A DNA stretch of 64,000 nucleotides from Maribacter polysiphoniae (lineage in GTDB: Bacteria; Bacteroidota; Bacteroidia; Flavobacteriales; Flavobacteriaceae). The notes below the pieces were generated by a model that was not told where the DNA came from, did not search any database, and saw only the letters and a list, made by a program, of their open reading frames with translations. Numbering within the stretch: position 1 is the stretch's first letter; every line of letters begins with the position of its first letter. Positions 7,448-17,286 of the stretch are shown here, piece by piece. The DNA is taken from positions 1-64,000 of the forward strand of contig NZ_QGGQ01000011.1 of the NCBI RefSeq assembly GCF_003148665.1, read 5' to 3'. Both the position numbers and the translations under genes were made by a program.

Positions 7448-8581
7448 ATGAAAAAAAATAATTTCAGATGTTTGTTTTTACTCATTACCCTAAGTTTCTT
7501 CTCTTGCAAGGAAGAAAAAGCGGTAGCGGAACAAAATAACGAACCTTCAGTACAAAATTGGATGCTCGGATTCAAAAAAACCACTATAAATCCCATTATG
7601 GTGGCAGATTCGAGCTATACGTTTCAAGACCCGATTTCCAGGAAGGAAGTACAATGGCAAAAGGCCGATGTCTTTAATCCAGGGGCCATTGTCAGGAACG
7701 ATACCGTTTTTTTATTGTTCAGGGCCGAAGATAATCCTGCCGCTATATTGGGTGGAAGGACTTCACGAATCGGTCTTGCTTACAGTACGGACGGCATTCA
7801 TTTCACCAAACATCCGGAACCGGTTCTCTATCCCAATGATGATGCATTCAGCAAATGGGATCAACCAGGGGGCATTGAGGACCCTCGTGTTGTGGAAACC
7901 CCGGAAGGCTCCTATATTATGCTGTATACCAGCTGGAACAAAGATGTGGCCCGACTCTCAAGTGCAACATCCAAAGACCTCAGAAGTTGGACCAAACACG
8001 GTCCCGTTTTTGAAACGGCATATAACGGAAAATTCCTGGACATTTGGAGTAAATCAGGTTCCATGGTGACCGAATTGGTCAATGGAAAACTTGTGGCGAA
8101 AAAAATCAATGGAAAATACCTTATGTACTGGGGGGAACTCTTTGTCAATCTTGCCCTTTCCGATGATGGAATTGATTGGGAACCCATTTTGGACGCCAAT
8201 GGGGAACCCCTTCATGTGTTTACACCATCCCCCAATGAGTTCGATAGTCACTTGACCGAACCCGGACCCCCAGCGATTTATACCGAAAACGGTATTCTTT
8301 TGTTATACAACGGCAAAAACCTGAGTGGTGAGGGAGCTACGGATAAAGTCCCTGAAGGCACCTATTGTGGTGGACAAGTACTCTTCGACAAAAACGACCC
8401 TACGAAAGTTCTAGCCCGATTGGAAACCCCTTTTATCTGTCCCGACCTTCCCCATGAAATTACCGGACAATACAAGGCTGGAACGACCTTTATCGAAGGC
8501 TTGGTTTATTTCAAGAACCAATGGTTTCTCTACTACGGAACTGCCGATTCCATGGTAGGTTTGGCCATTAAAAAGGATTAA
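7448..8581 (+). CDS. Secreted GH130 family glycosidase/phosphorylase (lipoprotein)
   Basis: This 377-residue protein has a lipoprotein signal (SFFSCKEE). The five-bladed beta-propeller of GH130 is suggested by repeated segments such as NPGAIVRNDTVFLLFRAEDN, PGGIEDPRVV and KYLMYWGELFVNLALS. An extracytoplasmic GH130 has no phosphorolytic partner inside the cell, which fits the beta-mannosidase-like (hydrolytic) subfamilies of GH130 rather than a phosphorylase. The subfamily cannot be fixed here. It is separate from the GH130 in the mannan operon and has no close operon partner. Confidence 0.8.
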   Translation: MKKNNFRCLFLLITLSFFSCKEEKAVAEQNNEPSVQNWMLGFKKTTINPIMVADSSYTFQDPISRKEVQWQKADVFNPGAIVRNDTVFLLFRAEDNPAAILGGRTSRIGLAYSTDGIHFTKHPEPVLYPNDDAFSKWDQPGGIEDPRVVETPEGSYIMLYTSWNKDVARLSSATSKDLRSWTKHGPVFETAYNGKFLDIWSKSGSMVTELVNGKLVAKKINGKYLMYWGELFVNLALSDDGIDWEPILDANGEPLHVFTPSPNEFDSHLTEPGPPAIYTENGILLLYNGKNLSGEGATDKVPEGTYCGGQVLFDKNDPTKVLARLETPFICPDLPHEITGQYKAGTTFIEGLVYFKNQWFLYYGTADSMVGLAIKKD

Positions 8582-8656
8582 AATGGGATATACCTTCATT
8601 CAAACCCAACATTGAACCTTGTTGATTTTCAATATCCTATTGGATAGCGGCCTTAT

Positions 8657-9379
8657 CTAGGTTAACAAATTCCCTTCCTCATCCCATTCCGCAATAATGC
8701 CGCGTTTGCTTTGATCTACACATTTGGCGATCCATTCCGGATCATAGGACACCCCATGTTGTTCCAAAACATCTTCAGGTACACCATCCCAAACATTGGG
8801 CATGTTACCCTTGTATCCCAAATCGGCTATGCCCACCTTAGAGGTGTAGTATCCCGTGACCGTCAATCCTCGCATCATGTGAAAAAACTGGATCTCCATC
8901 GGTTGGTCCTCCAAGGGCACCTCAACATCGTGAAAGGCAATCGTATCCAATATTTGTTTTTGCTGTTCCAAAGTGGCCGACTTAAATTCAATACCAAAAG
9001 TTGTATTACAGGTATGGTCTAACCACATGAGTCCACCCAACAATGTATCCTGCATTTCAGGATAATCCTTGGCAATAAACTCAATGAACTCGGGCACTTC
9101 TGCTTCAATAGGGCCGCCGTGGGGTTCTTTGGGGGGAAGGATTACCGTACTTAAAACAGCAATGGTCTCCATTTCATGCGTATTGAACAATTGCTCCGCA
9201 TTCAGTTTCTCGATCAACTTCAATTCCTCGGGCGTTCTACCAAAAAATTCCTCGGCACCAGAAGCTATATTTTCCTCAACTGTCGGACCTTCATCTGTTT
9301 TACAGCCCTTAAAGATCAAGCCAGTTGCCCCAGCCCCGGCCCCCAATATAATTGCTTGTATACTTTTTCTCCGATCCAT
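8657..9379 (-). CDS. Gluconate 2-dehydrogenase subunit 3 family protein
   Basis: This 240-residue small subunit carries a Tat-like signal (DRRKSIQAIILGAGAGATG) that ends in a possible lipobox (FKGC). The body (ETIAVLSTVILPP and MRGLTVTGYYTSKVG) is characteristic of the gamma subunit that escorts FAD-dependent sugar or alcohol dehydrogenases through the Tat pathway. The GMC oxidoreductase gene ends three bases before its start, so they form one operon and very probably one complex. Confidence 0.85.
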   Translation of the reverse strand: MDRRKSIQAIILGAGAGATGLIFKGCKTDEGPTVEENIASGAEEFFGRTPEELKLIEKLNAEQLFNTHEMETIAVLSTVILPPKEPHGGPIEAEVPEFIEFIAKDYPEMQDTLLGGLMWLDHTCNTTFGIEFKSATLEQQKQILDTIAFHDVEVPLEDQPMEIQFFHMMRGLTVTGYYTSKVGIADLGYKGNMPNVWDGVPEDVLEQHGVSYDPEWIAKCVDQSKRGIIAEWDEEGNLLT

Positions 9380-9382
9380 ATG

Positions 9383-11104
9383 CTAAATGTTTTGCTGTTT
9401 CAACTGCTTAATAATATAATCCGAGGCCCTCCATGATAGTGCCAGGATCGTCCAAGTACAATTCTTATCCGCTTGGGAAACAAAAGGTCCCGCATCGACA
9501 ATAAAAACATTGTCCACATCGTGTAACTGCTGATACTTATTGGTAACCGATGTTTTAGGATCATTGCCCATGCGCGTGGTGCCCACTTCATGAATAATCC
9601 GTCCAGGAGCCAACAAACCATAGTCTTTGTCTTTCCCTGGTTTCCCACCCAAGGGTTCACCTCCCATATTATGAAATATCTCTTCAAATGTATCCTGCAT
9701 ATGCTTGGCCTGTTTTCGCTCTAAATCGGACCATTGGTAATTGAATTTCAATACAGGGATTCCGTATTTATCGACGGTAGTGGGGTCAATTTCACAATAA
9801 TTCTCTTTTCTGGCAATTGACTCACCCCTTCCTGCCAAACCAACTACAGCGCCATAATACTTTTTAACATCGTCGCGTAGGGTATCACCATACCCTCCAA
9901 CCTTTGACCCAAAGAACTTATTGAATTCATTGGGGTCATAAGCAAAACCATAACTGGGCATAGACATGCCTCCCGATATTTCAATATGGTAACCCCTAGG
10001 GAAATCCAATTTGGAATTATCGCCCCACCAAGGTGAGTACACATGCATACCTCCTACCCCATCTTCATTGTATGACGTTTTTCTATTCATTAAACCAGGA
10101 ATAAAGGCAACCCTACTTGCCCCTGTTGAATCATGTAGGTATTTCCCCACCAGGTTACTGCTATTTCCCAAGCCGTTGGGATGTTGTTTGCTTTTCGAGT
10201 TCAACAATATACGCGCCGAACTACAGGCAGAGGCCGCAAGTACAACGACTTTTCCCTTCAGTTTATATTCTTTTCGGTCGTCCTTACTGATGTACGAGAC
10301 CCCTGTTGCTTTCCCCTCTTCGTTGGTGGTTACCTCACGCACTACGGAATTCACGAAAATCTTTATCTGGCCCCCATTTTTCTGGGCCGGAAATATTAAA
10401 CAACTCCCTGATGAAAAATCCGCATAAACAGAGCACGAACGGGAACATTGTCCACAATAAAAGCATACCCCCCGTTCATTGTTGATCTTCTTTGTCAACA
10501 TGGAAAGTCGTCCCGGAATTACGGGAACCCCCGATTTTTTTGCTCCGTTGATATAAAACAGTTCGTGTAGTCTAGGTTTGGGGGGAGGAAGAAAAAATCC
10601 GTCGGGATCATTGGGGCGCCCTTCTTTAGTTCCGAAAACCCCGATCAACTTATCCACCTTATCGTAATAAGGCTTAACATCCTCATAACTTATGGGCCAG
10701 TTATCACCATGTCCGTCTATATCCTTATGCTTAAAGTCCCTAGGCCCGAACCGCAAGGAAATACGTCCCCAATGATTGGTCCTACCCCCGAGCATATGGG
10801 ACCTAAACCAGTCGAATTTTGTGCCCTCGGCATGGGTATACGGTTCCCCCTCAATCTCCCATCCGCCATAGGCCATATCCCATTCCCCGAAAGCCCTTGT
10901 CTTGGACGCTCCCCTTCTGGGGGATTCGTAAGGCCACTTAAATTGGGTCATTTGTTCTAAATTCTTGGGGTCGAAAAAAGGGCCGGCCTCTACCACTGCA
11001 ACCTTGAATCCGGCATCGGCCAATTGCTTGGTTGCCATTCCGCCGCCAGCTCCTGAGCCTACAACTATTATATCATAGACTTCTGTTGGTTCTTTTATTT
11101 GCAT
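9383..11104 (-). CDS. GMC-family FAD oxidoreductase, large subunit
   Basis: This 573-residue flavoenzyme has the FAD-binding GSGAGGGMATKQLADAG motif near residue 17 and the family C-terminal block (GTTRMG, then VDNVFIVDAGPF and NCTWTILALSWRASDYI). A cysteine cluster C214-x2-C217-x2-C220-x3-C224 with C235 resembles the Fe-S site of bacterial FAD-dependent glucose dehydrogenases. It would pass electrons from an oxidised sugar or polyol to a cytochrome or quinone. The protein has no signal of its own and would be exported with the Tat small subunit encoded directly after it. The substrate is unknown. Confidence 0.85.
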   Translation of the reverse strand: MQIKEPTEVYDIIVVGSGAGGGMATKQLADAGFKVAVVEAGPFFDPKNLEQMTQFKWPYESPRRGASKTRAFGEWDMAYGGWEIEGEPYTHAEGTKFDWFRSHMLGGRTNHWGRISLRFGPRDFKHKDIDGHGDNWPISYEDVKPYYDKVDKLIGVFGTKEGRPNDPDGFFLPPPKPRLHELFYINGAKKSGVPVIPGRLSMLTKKINNERGVCFYCGQCSRSCSVYADFSSGSCLIFPAQKNGGQIKIFVNSVVREVTTNEEGKATGVSYISKDDRKEYKLKGKVVVLAASACSSARILLNSKSKQHPNGLGNSSNLVGKYLHDSTGASRVAFIPGLMNRKTSYNEDGVGGMHVYSPWWGDNSKLDFPRGYHIEISGGMSMPSYGFAYDPNEFNKFFGSKVGGYGDTLRDDVKKYYGAVVGLAGRGESIARKENYCEIDPTTVDKYGIPVLKFNYQWSDLERKQAKHMQDTFEEIFHNMGGEPLGGKPGKDKDYGLLAPGRIIHEVGTTRMGNDPKTSVTNKYQQLHDVDNVFIVDAGPFVSQADKNCTWTILALSWRASDYIIKQLKQQNI

Positions 11105-11437
11105 AGTTGATAATCGCTTATAGCGACAAGTTAAAAATTATACATTTAAATCCGCACTTTTTTAGACCAACAGATTTCAACAAAATAAACTTTGAATCAA
11201 AAAGATAAACTTTTGACAAAATAGTCTCAATCGCATAACCGCTCACCCCATTATTATTCATAATTATCCACCCCCTTAATTATTAAATACACATTATTTT
11301 ATGGCTTTTTTGGAAGCACAAGAAGTAGCCTTGAAGTATTCCGACTAGTTTATGACAAAATAGTACATAATTAAACTATGGGGTATTAATAATTTTATTT
11401 TCACAGATGAACCTATCATTTTCCTGAAAACCAAAAG
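11105..11437. promoter_or_regulatory. Divergent control region, GMC gene and mannan operon
   Basis: This 333-bp gene-free stretch lies between genes reading away from each other. A 12-bp direct repeat TGACAAAATAGT occurs at 11214-11225 and 11353-11364. The first ten bases (TGACAAAATA) recur at 17325-17334 just upstream of the AraC regulator that faces the operon. These are candidate operators of that regulator. The proximal copy is about 75 bp before the mannanase start. Confidence 0.45.
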
Positions 11438-12559
11438 ATGCATAAAGACCTGTATAAATATTTAATTCTCGCCCTGTTAGGTTCAACGGTACTTTCCTGT
11501 AAAACAGGGCTCATGAAACAATCAACATCACAAATAGTGGCTGATCGAAAGGCCGACCCATCAGCGAAATACCTGTTGCTAAGAATCAAGGAAATACCAA
11601 AGTCCGGATATGCTTTTGGCCATCAGGATGCCACGGCATATGGGATGGGATGGAAAAACAATGGTGATGACTACAAGAGCGATGTAAACGAGGTTGCGGG
11701 TGATTTTCCCGGGGTCTATGGTTTTGAACTGGGACACCTTGAATTGGGTCACACCCAAAACCTGGATACAGTCAACTTCAACCTTATGGCCAAACTGATA
11801 AAAAAGGCGCACAAAAAAGGAGGAATTATCACCTTGAGTTGGCATCCTGACAATCCGGTGACCAAAAATTCGGCCTGGGACCCCTCACCTGCGGTATCCC
11901 AAGTTTTAGAAGGAGGGTCCCTACACCCCAAATATAGGGCCTGGCTCGTCAAAGTTGCCGATTTCATGCAAAGTCTCAAGACCCGTTCAGGGAAATCAAT
12001 CCCCATAGTTTTTAGACCGTATCACGAAATGAACGGTTCATGGTTTTGGTGGGGTCATGGCAACTGCACCCCGGAGGAGTTCAAAACACTATGGAAAGAG
12101 ACCTTCGAATTCCTTACCTCCAAAAACAATGTCCACAATCTTTTATACTGTTATTCGACGGACGCCATCAAAGATGGGGAAGAATACTTAAGATACTATC
12201 CTGGTGATGCCTACGTGGATATTTTGGGCATAGACCTATACCACAAGAACACCACGGAAGAATACATTCAACTATTAAACGACAACCTTTCCCTGCTGGC
12301 CAAGATAGCCAAGCGGAAAAACAAACCCTATGCCATGACCGAAGGCGGATTGAATATGGTGACGGAAGAAAACTGGTGGACACAGGTCCTAAATAAAAAT
12401 ATTGCCAACAAGGGTATTTCTTGGGCGCTTTTTTGGAGAAATGCCTGGCCCAATCATTACTACGTACCGTTCAAAGGACAAAAAAGCAGTGCCGATTTCA
12501 AGCAATTCGAGTCATTGCCGAATGTACTTTTCCTTAAGGGATTGAAAAAAATAAGGTAG
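11438..12559 (+). CDS. GH26 endo-beta-1,4-mannanase (lipoprotein)
   Basis: This 373-residue lipoprotein (lipobox TVLSC) has a complete GH26 barrel. The acid/base glutamate is E197 in FRPYHEMNGSWFWWG and the nucleophile is E302 in AMTEGGLN. It should cut mannan or mannooligosaccharides outside the cytoplasm, giving mannobiose. It opens the operon with a transporter, a GH130 phosphorylase and a 2-epimerase, the same set as the Bacteroides fragilis mannobiose pathway (ManA). No SusC/SusD pair is present, so long polymers may not be captured here. Confidence 0.9.
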   Translation: MHKDLYKYLILALLGSTVLSCKTGLMKQSTSQIVADRKADPSAKYLLLRIKEIPKSGYAFGHQDATAYGMGWKNNGDDYKSDVNEVAGDFPGVYGFELGHLELGHTQNLDTVNFNLMAKLIKKAHKKGGIITLSWHPDNPVTKNSAWDPSPAVSQVLEGGSLHPKYRAWLVKVADFMQSLKTRSGKSIPIVFRPYHEMNGSWFWWGHGNCTPEEFKTLWKETFEFLTSKNNVHNLLYCYSTDAIKDGEEYLRYYPGDAYVDILGIDLYHKNTTEEYIQLLNDNLSLLAKIAKRKNKPYAMTEGGLNMVTEENWWTQVLNKNIANKGISWALFWRNAWPNHYYVPFKGQKSSADFKQFESLPNVLFLKGLKKIR

Positions 12560-12590
12560 TACCGTAAACCGTTGGCAAGAAACAGAAAAT

Positions 12591-14000
12591 ATGGAGAAAC
12601 TAAAATTAAAGGAAAAAGCGGGTTATGGTTTTGGCGATTTTGCCTCTTCGATGTTCTGGAAAATGTTCAGTGTATATCTTTTGTTTTTCTATACGGATGT
12701 TTTTGGCATTTCCGCAGCCGTAGTGGGTACCATGTTCTTGGTTACCCGGATTTTTGACGGCCTTAACGATCCCATCATGGGTATTCTTGCCGATCGTACA
12801 AATACGAAATGGGGAAAGTTCAGACCGTATTTACTATGGATGGCGATTCCCTTTGCCCTTTTCGGGGTACTGACCTTTACGACCCCCGACCTAACGACTT
12901 CCTCCAAAATAGTCTACGCCTATGTAACCTATTGCCTCATGATGATTGTGTACACGGCCGTGAATGTGCCCTATGCCTCCCTACTGGGGGTTATGACCTC
13001 CGACCTGAAAGACCGCACATCCTTGGCTTCGTTCCGGTTTATTTTCGCTTTTGCCGGGAGTATCCTAGTATTGGCAACGGCAGAGCCTTTGGTGGAATTT
13101 TTGGGGAATGACCAAGGTGTATTGAATCCGCAAAAAGGATGGCAACAGACAATGACCATTTATGGTATTATCGCTGCGATTCTCTTTTATGGCACCTTTC
13201 ACCTTACCCGAGAACGGATCCAACCCCCGAAAGAACAAAAAACAGCCCTAAAAGCTGATTTAAGGAATTTAGCCAAAAATGCACCTTGGTTTATCTTACT
13301 GGGTGCGGGTATATTCACCTTGATATTCAATTCGATTCGGGATGGCTCCACCATCTATTACTTTAAATACTATTTTGATACACAAGAGGCATTTCAACTG
13401 CCCTTATTAAATGTACCCCTAACCTTTAGCACCCTGTATTTGGTACTTGGGCAAGCTGCGAATATCATTGGAGTCGTACTTGCAAAACCCATTTCCGACG
13501 CGATTGGCAAAAAAAGGACCTTTATGGCCGCCATGTTCATGGCAACGATCCTGAGTTGCATCTTCTTTCTTTTTGATGCAGACCAGCTCTTTTTCATATT
13601 CCTGTTTCAATTTTTGATCAGTATTTGCGCGGGAATCGTTTTCCCCCTACTCTGGTCAATGTACGCGGATATCGCTGACTATTCGGAATGGGAAACTGGT
13701 AGAAGGGCAACCGGACTCATATTCTCATCATCCTCGATGTCCCAAAAAATGGGTTGGACATTGGGGGGAGCCCTTACCGGATGGATCCTGGCCTATTACG
13801 GTTTTGAAGCCAATATAGACCAAACCGAGGAGGCTAAGACCGGTATTCGCTTAATGATGAGTGTTTTACCCGCCCTTGGTGCTCTTTTATCTGCCATTTT
13901 TATGATTTTCTATAGGCTTGATGACAAATTCATGATAAAAATCAACAAGGAGTTGACCCTTAGAAGAAATAATGAACCAACCACAAATAACCCACTATGA
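12591..14000 (+). CDS. GPH/MFS-type sugar:cation symporter
   Basis: This 469-residue protein has about twelve membrane segments. The N-terminal pattern KAGYGFGDFASSMFWKMFSV and the loop GILADRTNTKWGKFRPY are marks of the glycoside-pentoside-hexuronide cation symporters (MelB-like). It probably imports mannobiose released by the mannanase across the inner membrane. It starts 31 bp after the mannanase stop and overlaps the GH130 gene by 4 bp. Confidence 0.88.
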   Translation: MEKLKLKEKAGYGFGDFASSMFWKMFSVYLLFFYTDVFGISAAVVGTMFLVTRIFDGLNDPIMGILADRTNTKWGKFRPYLLWMAIPFALFGVLTFTTPDLTTSSKIVYAYVTYCLMMIVYTAVNVPYASLLGVMTSDLKDRTSLASFRFIFAFAGSILVLATAEPLVEFLGNDQGVLNPQKGWQQTMTIYGIIAAILFYGTFHLTRERIQPPKEQKTALKADLRNLAKNAPWFILLGAGIFTLIFNSIRDGSTIYYFKYYFDTQEAFQLPLLNVPLTFSTLYLVLGQAANIIGVVLAKPISDAIGKKRTFMAAMFMATILSCIFFLFDADQLFFIFLFQFLISICAGIVFPLLWSMYADIADYSEWETGRRATGLIFSSSSMSQKMGWTLGGALTGWILAYYGFEANIDQTEEAKTGIRLMMSVLPALGALLSAIFMIFYRLDDKFMIKINKELTLRRNNEPTTNNPL

Positions 14001-15184
14001 CCAAATACAAAAACCATTCAAATAACAATCTGATCCAAAAATTGTTCGACGACTATAAAAAACTGATTGGCAGGAAAAACATTCCATTGTCACAACCTTC
14101 AGGTTTATTCACGAAATACAAGCACCCTATCTTAACGGCTGCCCACGCACCGATACATTGGCAATACGACCTCAACATTGACTCTAACCCACATGCCTTG
14201 GAACGAATAGGCATAAATGCCACATTCAATGCCGGGGCCATTAAATGGAACAATGCATATGTTTTGGCCGTCAGGGTTGAAGGGAAAGACAGGAAATCGT
14301 TTTTTGCATTTGCCGAGAGCGAAAATGGTGTTGATAATTTTGAGTTTTGGGAAGAACCCTTACTACTCCCCCAAACCGACGATCCCGACATAAACGTTTA
14401 CGATATGCGTCTCACAATGCATGAAGACGGATATGTCTATGGTATTTTCTGCACCGAAAGAAAAGACCCCAATACACCTAAAAGTGACACATCATCAGCT
14501 ATTGCCAACGCTGGTATTATCAGGTCGAAGGATTTGAAAACCTGGGAGCGCATGCCGGATTTATTATCCGATTCCAATCAGCAGCGGAACGTAACCCTAC
14601 ATCCCGAATTCGTATGCGGTAAGTATGCTGTTTACACCAGACCCCAAGATGGATTTATCGAGACGGGTGCCGGTGGAGGAATAGGATTGGGATACATTGA
14701 TGACATGAAGCATCCCCAAGTGATGAATGAGGTCATTATCAATCCAAAGGAATATCATACGGTATACGAGCTCAAGAATGGACAAGGGCCATCACCCATA
14801 AAGACCAAGGATGGTTGGTTACATTTGGCCCACGGTGTAAGAAATACGGCTGCCGGCCTACGATATGTACTTTATTTGTTCATGACCGCCCTCGACGATA
14901 TCACCAAGGTTATTTATCAGCCAGCAGGATACTTTATGGCCCCTGATGACCAGGAGATCATAGGGGATGTTGGGAATGTGCTCTTTTCAAATGGATGGAT
15001 ACCCGATGACAACGGTGATGTCTATATATATTACGCATCTTCCGACACACGTATGCACGTTGCGAAATCGACATTGGATATCTTGGTGGATTATTGCAAG
15101 AACACCCCAAAGGACAATTTATCCTCTTCAGGTTCCGTTGGTAATATCCATGAATTGATCAAAAGGAACAAAGGACTTTATTAA
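13997..15184 (+). CDS. GH130 mannosylglucose/mannooligosaccharide phosphorylase
   Basis: This cytoplasmic protein of 395 residues has no signal peptide. GH130 motifs include NAGAIKWNNAYVLAVRVEG and DPDINVYDMRLTMHEDG, the latter carrying the region of the catalytic aspartate in family members. In this setting it should act on 4-O-mannosyl-glucose made by the epimerase, giving mannose-1-phosphate and glucose with phosphate as co-substrate. The ATG overlaps the transporter stop (ATGA), so translation is coupled. Length and the motif block fit subfamily GH130_1. Confidence 0.87.
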   Translation: MTKYKNHSNNNLIQKLFDDYKKLIGRKNIPLSQPSGLFTKYKHPILTAAHAPIHWQYDLNIDSNPHALERIGINATFNAGAIKWNNAYVLAVRVEGKDRKSFFAFAESENGVDNFEFWEEPLLLPQTDDPDINVYDMRLTMHEDGYVYGIFCTERKDPNTPKSDTSSAIANAGIIRSKDLKTWERMPDLLSDSNQQRNVTLHPEFVCGKYAVYTRPQDGFIETGAGGGIGLGYIDDMKHPQVMNEVIINPKEYHTVYELKNGQGPSPIKTKDGWLHLAHGVRNTAAGLRYVLYLFMTALDDITKVIYQPAGYFMAPDDQEIIGDVGNVLFSNGWIPDDNGDVYIYYASSDTRMHVAKSTLDILVDYCKNTPKDNLSSSGSVGNIHELIKRNKGLY

Positions 15185-15205
15185 AAAAGATAAAATCCCA
15201 AGCAT

Positions 15206-16402
15206 ATGACATTGAATGACCCTACTGAAGTTTCGGCCCAACTGGAAATGGAACTCCACCATATTCTTGATTTTTGGAAAAACAACACCAAGGACATGGA
15301 ATTTGGCGGTTTCATAGGTCGCATTGACCACAATAACAACATAATTAAGAAGGCTCCAAAAGGAATTATACTGAATACCCGTATCCTATGGACATTCTCG
15401 AGGGCCAATAATTTTTATAAGGACAACAGATACGGTGCGGAATGTCAATTGGCCTTCGATTATTTATACGACTATTTCAGGGATGCGGATTTAGGCGGTG
15501 TGTATTGGGAAGTTGATTACAAGGGTTGTGCAACGAACAAAAAAAAACAAGTTTACGCCCAGGCCTTTTGTATTTATGCCTTGGCGGAATATTATAAATA
15601 TTGCGCCAATACCAAAGCACTTACTTGGGCGATGGAACTATTCGACTTACTGGAAGCACATTCGTACGACCCCAAGCTAAAAGGCTATATTGAAGCCTTT
15701 GATGAAAAATGGGGTTCCATCGAAGACCTTAGGCTCAGTGACAAGGAATTAAATGCACCAAAAACCACCAACACCCATTTACACGTACTTGAGGCTTATA
15801 CAACACTCTATGAGGTAACCAAGGACCCTAAAGTCAAAAACGCCCTCTTGGGGATTTATGACCTGTTCTTAAACCGGGTTTTTAAGAAAGACAATCATCT
15901 CGATTTATTTTTCACCAACGATTGGCAATCACTTTCCTCCGAAATATCTTTCGGTCATGATATCGAAACGGCGTGGCTATTGATCCACGGGGCGAAAACC
16001 ATTGGCGACCAGGAACTTCAAAGGAAAACCGAGAACCTTTTGCTCTCGGTTACCAATACTTTTGTAGCCGAGGCATTGGATCAGGATTTTGGCGTGATCA
16101 ATGCAATAGACCCCATGACCGAAAAACTGGATAACGACAAACATTGGTGGCCCCAGGCGGAAGCCATGGTAGGTTTGGTGTATGCATGGAAAATCACGAA
16201 TGACGATTCCTTTTTCAATATGGGTTATAAAGTCTGGCAATTCATCAAAAACCATATTATCGACCATAAGAATGGTGAATGGTTTTTTAGGGTGGATGTT
16301 GATGGGGTACCGTACACTAGTGAAGACAAAGTAGGTCCTTGGAAATGCCCCTACCACAATTCCAGGGCACTTATTGAAATAATTTCAATGATAAAGGGTT
16401 AG
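15206..16402 (+). CDS. AGE-family cellobiose/mannobiose 2-epimerase
   Basis: This 398-residue (alpha/alpha)6-barrel epimerase has the family motifs TTNTHLHVLEAYTTLYE, EISFGHDIETAWLL and KHWWPQAEAMVGL, with their conserved histidines. The reaction is epimerisation of the reducing-end sugar of beta-1,4-disaccharides, here mannobiose to mannosyl-glucose. It is the fourth gene of the mannan operon (21 bp after GH130). Only 5 bp separate its stop from the convergent AraC gene, and no terminator hairpin lies between them. Confidence 0.88.
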   Translation: MTLNDPTEVSAQLEMELHHILDFWKNNTKDMEFGGFIGRIDHNNNIIKKAPKGIILNTRILWTFSRANNFYKDNRYGAECQLAFDYLYDYFRDADLGGVYWEVDYKGCATNKKKQVYAQAFCIYALAEYYKYCANTKALTWAMELFDLLEAHSYDPKLKGYIEAFDEKWGSIEDLRLSDKELNAPKTTNTHLHVLEAYTTLYEVTKDPKVKNALLGIYDLFLNRVFKKDNHLDLFFTNDWQSLSSEISFGHDIETAWLLIHGAKTIGDQELQRKTENLLLSVTNTFVAEALDQDFGVINAIDPMTEKLDNDKHWWPQAEAMVGLVYAWKITNDDSFFNMGYKVWQFIKNHIIDHKNGEWFFRVDVDGVPYTSEDKVGPWKCPYHNSRALIEIISMIKG

Positions 16403-16407
16403 GACCT

Positions 16408-17286
16408 TTATAGCACCCTCTTAATACCTATGAAATCATCGCGATATTCAGTAGGTGTCCTTTTTTTGTTTTTCTTAAAAACCCTATTGAAATTGGCAAT
16501 ACTATTGAAGCCACAAATGAAAGCGATTTCAGAAATAGCCAAATCCCTTTCGATCAAGAATTTTGAGGCATAGCCAATACGTACCTCGTTCAAATAATCC
16601 ACAAAGGTTTTCCCTGTTCTTTTTTTAATGAACCTATTGAAGGAAACGTTACTCATATTAACCAGATCCGCCGCCTCTGTCAATGTTATTTTACGGGCGT
16701 AATTCTGCTGTACGAACTCGTACAGTTTTTTGATTTTATTATTATGCTCAAAATGGGGTGGCTCAGGGGTCAAAGTCGATAGTAGACGTTGATTTCTCGA
16801 AATAGCCAAATCGTATAGAATCGAAAACAATTCCATGAAATTATCCATACCTCCCATTTTGGACACCCTCAACAATCTATTCTTCATCGCCAATGACACT
16901 TCCTTGGAAAAAAGGATACCATGGGAAGACCTTTCGAACATCTCCCGAATAGGCCTCATTACACTTCGGTTCATCATCGCTTCACCAAAGAGGTCGCTAT
17001 GGAACTGTATGGTAACTTCCCTTACTTTCTTATTCGTGCAATTATGCTGTTCCCAAACATGGTATAAATTAGGACCTACCAAAACCAATTCTATATCATC
17101 TATCTCCTCCATACAATCCCCAATAAACCTTCGTACCCCTTTTCCGTTTAAAACGAAATTCAACTCCATCTCTGGATGATAATGCATGGGATAATCAAAA
17201 AACTCCTTGGTCCTGTCCTCTACCAAAAAACTGTCCTCTGAAGAGAGCGTGACAATCTCCCTGTGAATTTTTTTTAATATATCCAT
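16408..17286 (-). CDS. AraC-family transcriptional regulator
   Basis: This 292-residue regulator has an N-terminal cupin-like sensor (FDYPMHYHPEMELNFVLNG) and a C-terminal double helix-turn-helix (ITLTEAADLVNMSNVSFNRF and FICGFNSIANFNRVFKKN). I chose the ATG at 17286 (MDILKKIH); an in-frame ATG at 17316 would add ten residues and put the start almost on the TGACAAAATA motif. It is convergent with the mannan operon and most likely senses a mannan-derived sugar and activates it. Confidence 0.85.
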   Translation of the reverse strand: MDILKKIHREIVTLSSEDSFLVEDRTKEFFDYPMHYHPEMELNFVLNGKGVRRFIGDCMEEIDDIELVLVGPNLYHVWEQHNCTNKKVREVTIQFHSDLFGEAMMNRSVMRPIREMFERSSHGILFSKEVSLAMKNRLLRVSKMGGMDNFMELFSILYDLAISRNQRLLSTLTPEPPHFEHNNKIKKLYEFVQQNYARKITLTEAADLVNMSNVSFNRFIKKRTGKTFVDYLNEVRIGYASKFLIERDLAISEIAFICGFNSIANFNRVFKKNKKRTPTEYRDDFIGIKRVL

